Translations under genes and position numbers: made by a program
The notes under the pieces: model-generated
Databases searched by the model: none
Told to the model about the DNA's origin: nothing
What the model saw: the letters and a program-made list of their open reading frames with translations, nothing else
From: Bacteroidetes bacterium UBA5543
GTDB lineage: Bacteria; Bacteroidota; Bacteroidia; Chitinophagales; Chitinophagaceae
DNA length: 8,166 nt
Direction: 5' to 3'
Assembly: GCA_002423665.1 (NCBI GenBank)
Contig: DINJ01000099.1
Span: forward strand, 28,713 to 36,878
Shown here: in pieces, positions 5,336-8,166 of the stretch
Position numbering within the stretch: position 1 is the stretch's first letter
Layout of the letters: the number at the start of each line of letters is the position of its first letter

Positions 5336-5823
5336 TTCCCCTGGAAATTAGTAATGATTTTCTCGCCATTCTTCATTTCTTCAATCAGGATTTCTATCCT
5401 GTTTTCTGAAACCAACTTCCAGGTAACCTTTTTATCTTCGGTTGCCTGTACAATTACTTCTTTACCGTTAGGATCAATAACACCGGAAATCACCTCAGGA
5501 GAACGAGTCAATATTGTTACTTTCAAAGATGTAATGCTTATGTCTTCATGATTCGGCTCAACTATGGCTGCATCCCTTTTCGTAGGCTGAGCATTTATTT
5601 GGCTGATACCTTCATATGTTCCCAAGAACTTATTTCTTGAAATAATCTCGCATTGGCTACCCTCATATCCCGACGGACACCTGCAAAACTCGTCTGCACA
5701 CGTACCGCCATTACGGCAAATCAATGCTTTACAACTATCGTGAACACAAGATGTATAAGTAACCGTTGTGGCAATGGCCATAAACATACCTGCCGACAGT
5801 AGAGATTGCTTCCAAAACTTCAT
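5329..5823 (-). CDS. EGF-like domain putative lipoprotein
   Basis: This 164-residue exported protein has a positively charged N-terminus and hydrophobic segment (residues 1-22) leading to YTSC, so C26 is a likely lipidation site under the relaxed Bacteroidota lipobox. Directly after it is one EGF-like domain with six cysteines (31, 36, 42, 47, 49, 58) in the canonical spacing, including CRNGGTC and CRCPSGYEGSQC; the expected disulfides are 1-3, 2-4 and 5-6. The rest (about 64-164) starts FLGTYEG and alternates polar and hydrophobic residues, which suggests a beta-rich domain such as a small barrel. I recognise no family for it. Single EGF modules of this kind are known in Bacteroidota lipoproteins and do not imply a eukaryotic source. 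It lies 57 bp downstream of thiL on the same strand and could be the end of that operon. No clean TAnnTTTG site is present in the gap. The function is unknown; a cell-envelope location is inferred. Confidence 0.85.
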   Translation of the reverse strand: MKFWKQSLLSAGMFMAIATTVTYTSCVHDSCKALICRNGGTCADEFCRCPSGYEGSQCEIISRNKFLGTYEGISQINAQPTKRDAAIVEPNHEDISITSLKVTILTRSPEVISGVIDPNGKEVIVQATEDKKVTWKLVSENRIEILIEEMKNGEKIITNFQGNK

Positions 5824-5880
5824 AATGACTAAAAACGTTATTTATGGCAAAATACAAAAAATACTTAGGAATACTATATA

Positions 5881-6930
5881 CTACGATTTTTTTTCTGCAG
5901 CAAGGGGATTCCAGCCCTGAGCCACCAAATCATGCACATTTCCCCCTTTGGTATGCAGTTTTACACCATCTTCGGGCTTGGTCATATACCCTATTACATA
6001 CACATCGGGTTGCCCGGCAATCCTCTCATAATCTGCCTGGTTTACAGTAAAGAGCAACTCATAGTCCTCACCCCCATTCAGGGCGCACATAGTCGGGTCT
6101 ATATTGAACTCATAGGCGAGTTCCCTGCTTTCATCATGTATAGGTATTTTATTTTCATACAATACGCAGCCCACTTCGCTCTTTTTGCACAAATGCATTA
6201 TTTCAGAACTTAATCCATCGCTAATGTCAATCATAGACGTTGGCTGTATTTCTTTTTCCTGCAACCAGTTGACAATATCTGTCCTTGCTTCCGGCTTCAA
6301 TATTCTGCCTACATTATGAGTCCTGTTACCAAGGTCTGGTTGAACACCTGGGTTTTCTACAAAAATCCGCTTTTCGCGTTCCAATAGCTGGAGGCCAAGG
6401 TAGGCACCCCCTAATGTGCCGGTTACACACAAGAGGTCGCCATCTTTAGCACCGGACCTGGTTACAAATTTGTCAGGTGCTACCTCCCCTATTGCTGTAA
6501 TGCTTATTACAAAACCCTTATCAGAAGTGGTTGTATCTCCGCCGGCCAAGTCTACATTATACTTTTCGCAGGCAGCGTATACGCCCTCGTAAAACTCATC
6601 CAATGCCTCAACTGAAAAACGGTTAGATACCCCCAGGCTAATTGTAATATGTGTTGGAGTGGCCATCATGGCGCAAATATCCGACAGGTTAACAACTACT
6701 GATTTGTAACCCAAATGTTTCAATGGTGTATACATCAAGTCGAAATGAATACCTTCTATCAACATATCAGTGCTGATAACACATTGCCTGCCAAACTGGT
6801 CTATTACAGCTGCATCATCACCTACTGAGAGTATAGTGCCCGCGTTACGGGTTTCATTATTCCTGGTCAGGTGGTCTATTAACCCAAACTCGCCCAGGGA
6901 GGATATTTCTGTTCTTTGTTGTTCTTCCAT
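5881..6930 (-). CDS. thiL: Thiamine-monophosphate kinase
   Basis: ThiL phosphorylates thiamine monophosphate with ATP to make thiamine diphosphate, the last step of cofactor synthesis, in the cytoplasm. The 349-residue length is near the family norm, slightly longer than the E. coli enzyme. Family motifs appear in order: RTEI..LGEFGLI (6-18), SVGDDAAVI (35-43), STDMLIEGIHF (53-63), the SDI segment (83-85), LAGGDTT (128-134), SGAKDGD (159-165), the MIDISDGL nucleotide and magnesium site (233-240) and NGGEDYELLFT (285-295). The ATG at 6930 lies just before the conserved RTEI and only 4 bp after the stop of the upstream phosphatase gene, so the two are probably co-transcribed and perhaps translationally coupled. 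No other thiamine biosynthesis genes and no TPP riboswitch are visible in the window, so regulation by thiamine cannot be claimed from this sequence. Confidence 0.96.
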   Translation of the reverse strand: MEEQQRTEISSLGEFGLIDHLTRNNETRNAGTILSVGDDAAVIDQFGRQCVISTDMLIEGIHFDLMYTPLKHLGYKSVVVNLSDICAMMATPTHITISLGVSNRFSVEALDEFYEGVYAACEKYNVDLAGGDTTTSDKGFVISITAIGEVAPDKFVTRSGAKDGDLLCVTGTLGGAYLGLQLLEREKRIFVENPGVQPDLGNRTHNVGRILKPEARTDIVNWLQEKEIQPTSMIDISDGLSSEIMHLCKKSEVGCVLYENKIPIHDESRELAYEFNIDPTMCALNGGEDYELLFTVNQADYERIAGQPDVYVIGYMTKPEDGVKLHTKGGNVHDLVAQGWNPLAAEKKS

Positions 6931-6934
6931 TACT

Positions 6935-7714
6935 CTATATTTTACTCCTTATCAGCTTCAGCATATCATTATGTATGATGCCATTAGTTGCCAATGTCTC
7001 TTTATCATAAACATCATAAGGGTCGCCTTCGAAATTTGTAATAATACCGCCCGCCTCTTCTACTATCAGGTAACCGGCCGCAATATCCCAGGGGTTAAGG
7101 TTATATTCCCAGAAGCCGTCAAACCTGCCGCATGCTACCCAGCAAAGGTCAATTGCAGCAGAACCTAAACGCCTGACCGGCAACCCTTCCATGATGAACC
7201 GTTCAAATACTTTTATGGGATGCTCATAGCTTTTGGGCCATTTGTACGGAAAACCGGTTACTAAACAAGCCTTCTTAAAGTCACTTTTTTTAGAAACAAC
7301 TATCCTTTCATCATTCAGAAATGCCCCTTTGCCTTTTTCAGCGAAAAACAATTCTTTCATTATTGGATTGTAAACTGCACCTAATATCATTTCACCCTTA
7401 TATCGCAGACCTATACTTGTACAGCATATCGGTATGGCATGTGCAAAGTTTACAGTACCGTCTATGGGATCAATAATCCAGTCATAGTCCGATTCCTGTA
7501 TCAGTTCGCCTGCCTCTTCGCTAATGACACTGTGGCCGGGAAAATAGCTTTTAATAACATCAATAATAGCCTTCTCCGCATGCTTGTCCACTTCGGTCAC
7601 CAGGTCGTTGACGGTGCTTTTATTCTCAATCTTAAATACACCTTTGAAATAGTGCTCAATTACATCTCCTCCGGCCTTTGCGGCTTGCATTAATACGTCC
7701 CTTAGTTCAACCAT
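6935..7714 (-). CDS. suhB: Inositol-monophosphatase family protein (SuhB-like)
   Basis: This 259-residue cytoplasmic phosphatase belongs to the magnesium-dependent, lithium-sensitive IMPase superfamily and has the usual length. The metal-binding motifs are complete: DLVTEVD (37-43), SEE (65-67, E66 as the metal ligand), DPIDGTVNFAH (82-92, D82 and D85) and WDIAAGYLIVEEAGG (209-223, D209). The GSAAIDLCWVACGRFDGFWE segment (184-203) most resembles the SuhB/inositol-1-phosphatase branch rather than the CysQ or fructose-bisphosphatase branches. The symbol rests on that resemblance. Substrates in this family range over inositol phosphates, sugar phosphates and other small phosphoesters, and SuhB in E. 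coli also has an RNA-polymerase-linked role. The gene sits between a TolC-like gene (10 bp upstream) and thiL (4 bp downstream), which indicates one operon. Its proximity to thiL does not prove a thiamine role. Confidence 0.92.
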   Translation of the reverse strand: MVELRDVLMQAAKAGGDVIEHYFKGVFKIENKSTVNDLVTEVDKHAEKAIIDVIKSYFPGHSVISEEAGELIQESDYDWIIDPIDGTVNFAHAIPICCTSIGLRYKGEMILGAVYNPIMKELFFAEKGKGAFLNDERIVVSKKSDFKKACLVTGFPYKWPKSYEHPIKVFERFIMEGLPVRRLGSAAIDLCWVACGRFDGFWEYNLNPWDIAAGYLIVEEAGGIITNFEGDPYDVYDKETLATNGIIHNDMLKLIRSKI

Positions 7715-7724
7715 TATCTGCAGC

Positions 7725-8166
7725 TTATAGTTTCAGCTCTTTGCCAAGATAAAAGTCAATGACTTTGAGCTTAAATATCAAATCATATTTCGCACTGGCC
7801 CGGTTTGCTTCAGCCCTGTACCAGTTGTTTTGTATCACCAGGTATTCTACTGTATTTGTCAGGCCCAGTTCATTCCATTTTTGTGCAAACTCATAAGCCC
7901 TTTTTGCAGCGTCTGAGGCCCTTTGGGCTGCATAATATTTTTGCAATGCATTACGGGCATCGTTATGCGCCTTATACACATCTTGCTTCAGTTTCAGTTC
8001 TGCCTGGTCTACACTCAATTGTTGGTTAAGCATATTAATTTTGGCTTGCCTGACAGCTGTCTGTGCCTGCCACCCATTAAATATGGGTATATTCAAACCT
8101 AATGAAATAGTCTGCCTGAAGTTATTGTCCAATTGCTTGCCCAGTGGCAGAGTGCTGGTTGCAAAT
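7725..8166 (-). CDS. TolC-family outer-membrane efflux protein, C-terminal part (partial)
   Basis: The last 147 codons of the reading frame are visible; the frame stays open to the right edge, so the N-terminal part is outside the window. A TTG at 8132 could be read as a start but is only an internal leucine codon: the residues before it (FATSTLPLGKQ) are continuous with the family. SLGLNIPIFNGWQ is the typical strand entering the second repeat of TolC/OEP proteins. It is followed by a long coiled-coil helix pair rich in Ala, Gln and Lys, then LGLTNTVEYLVIQNNWYRAEAN, which resembles the family's return helix, and a short tail ending LGKELKL. The protein would form a trimeric outer-membrane channel with a periplasmic tunnel, working with an RND or ABC pump and a membrane-fusion protein, commonly encoded next to it. 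Those partners would lie beyond the right edge. It is the most upstream gene visible of the minus-strand cluster. Confidence 0.9.
   Translation of the reverse strand, partial: FATSTLPLGKQLDNNFRQTISLGLNIPIFNGWQAQTAVRQAKINMLNQQLSVDQAELKLKQDVYKAHNDARNALQKYYAAQRASDAAKRAYEFAQKWNELGLTNTVEYLVIQNNWYRAEANRASAKYDLIFKLKVIDFYLGKELKL

Noticed and set aside
5061..5369. Minus-strand 102-codon frame with hydrophobic stretches, over the phoH 3' end
   Set aside because: The apparent membrane segments come from reading Lys/Glu-rich phoH codons backwards (AAA/GAA give TTT/TTC). It also crosses the terminator and the EGF-like gene's stop.
5639..5750. EGF domain as a sign of eukaryotic contamination or transfer
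   Set aside because: Single EGF-like modules next to a lipoprotein signal are familiar in Bacteroidota, and the flanking genes and base composition are continuous with it.
6770..7168. Plus-strand 132-codon frame across the thiL/phosphatase junction
   Set aside because: It is antisense to two genes with complete catalytic motifs; a shadow frame.
8130..8132. TTG at 8132 as the start of the TolC-like gene
   Set aside because: The frame continues to the right edge with plausible sequence, and a TolC protein of 135 residues would lack half its fold. The gene is partial, not short.
1..8166. A new defence, mobile or biosynthetic gene system
   Set aside because: All genes belong to recognised families or are a single small lipoprotein. 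No transposase, integrase, toxin-antitoxin pair, reverse transcriptase or clustered unknown genes are present.

Overview
The window looks like an ordinary chromosomal segment of a Bacteroidota bacterium, most likely near the Chitinophagaceae. The signs are a secreted repeat protein ending in a type IX secretion (T9SS) type A sorting domain with a YPNPA motif, an EGF-like putative lipoprotein of a kind common in that group, weak or absent Shine-Dalgarno sequences before most genes, and two sites matching the Bacteroidota promoter pattern TTTG/TTG - about 20 nt - TAnnTTTG. The family placement is inferred from protein style, not from a marker gene.

Layout, left to right. The left edge holds the first 32 codons of a biotin-carboxylase-type gene (minus strand) with a good promoter. 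Divergent from it is a small MaoC-type hot-dog enoyl-CoA hydratase gene (278-688, +). This gene converges with a 749-residue T9SS-secreted VCBS/FG-GAP repeat protein (767-3016, -), and a perfect 19-bp stem-loop lies between them. Upstream of the repeat protein, on the same strand, is a short-chain dehydrogenase/reductase (3142-3969, -). Divergent from that is phoH (4239-5267, +), which starts at TTG and has a consensus promoter about 260 nt upstream, implying a long leader. phoH converges with a minus-strand cluster, and a compact bidirectional terminator separates them; the terminator's outer arms contain the stop codons of both genes.

The minus-strand cluster, in transcription order, is a TolC-type outer-membrane efflux protein (only its C-terminal part is in the window), an inositol-monophosphatase family protein (10-bp gap), thiamine-monophosphate kinase thiL (4-bp gap), and the EGF-like putative lipoprotein (57-bp gap). 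The first three are tight enough to be one operon. The last may be its tail or have its own promoter.

Functionally this is a mix of core metabolism (acyl-CoA chemistry, thiamine diphosphate synthesis, phosphatase), RNA-linked ATPase function (PhoH) and envelope or secreted proteins. I see no transposon, phage, CRISPR, tRNA or rRNA sequence and no defence cassette. No gap between genes exceeds 300 bases. I found no convincing undescribed multi-gene system. The points most worth a second look are the cysteine-rich insertion in the secreted repeat protein, the long phoH leader, and the symmetric terminator carrying both stop codons.
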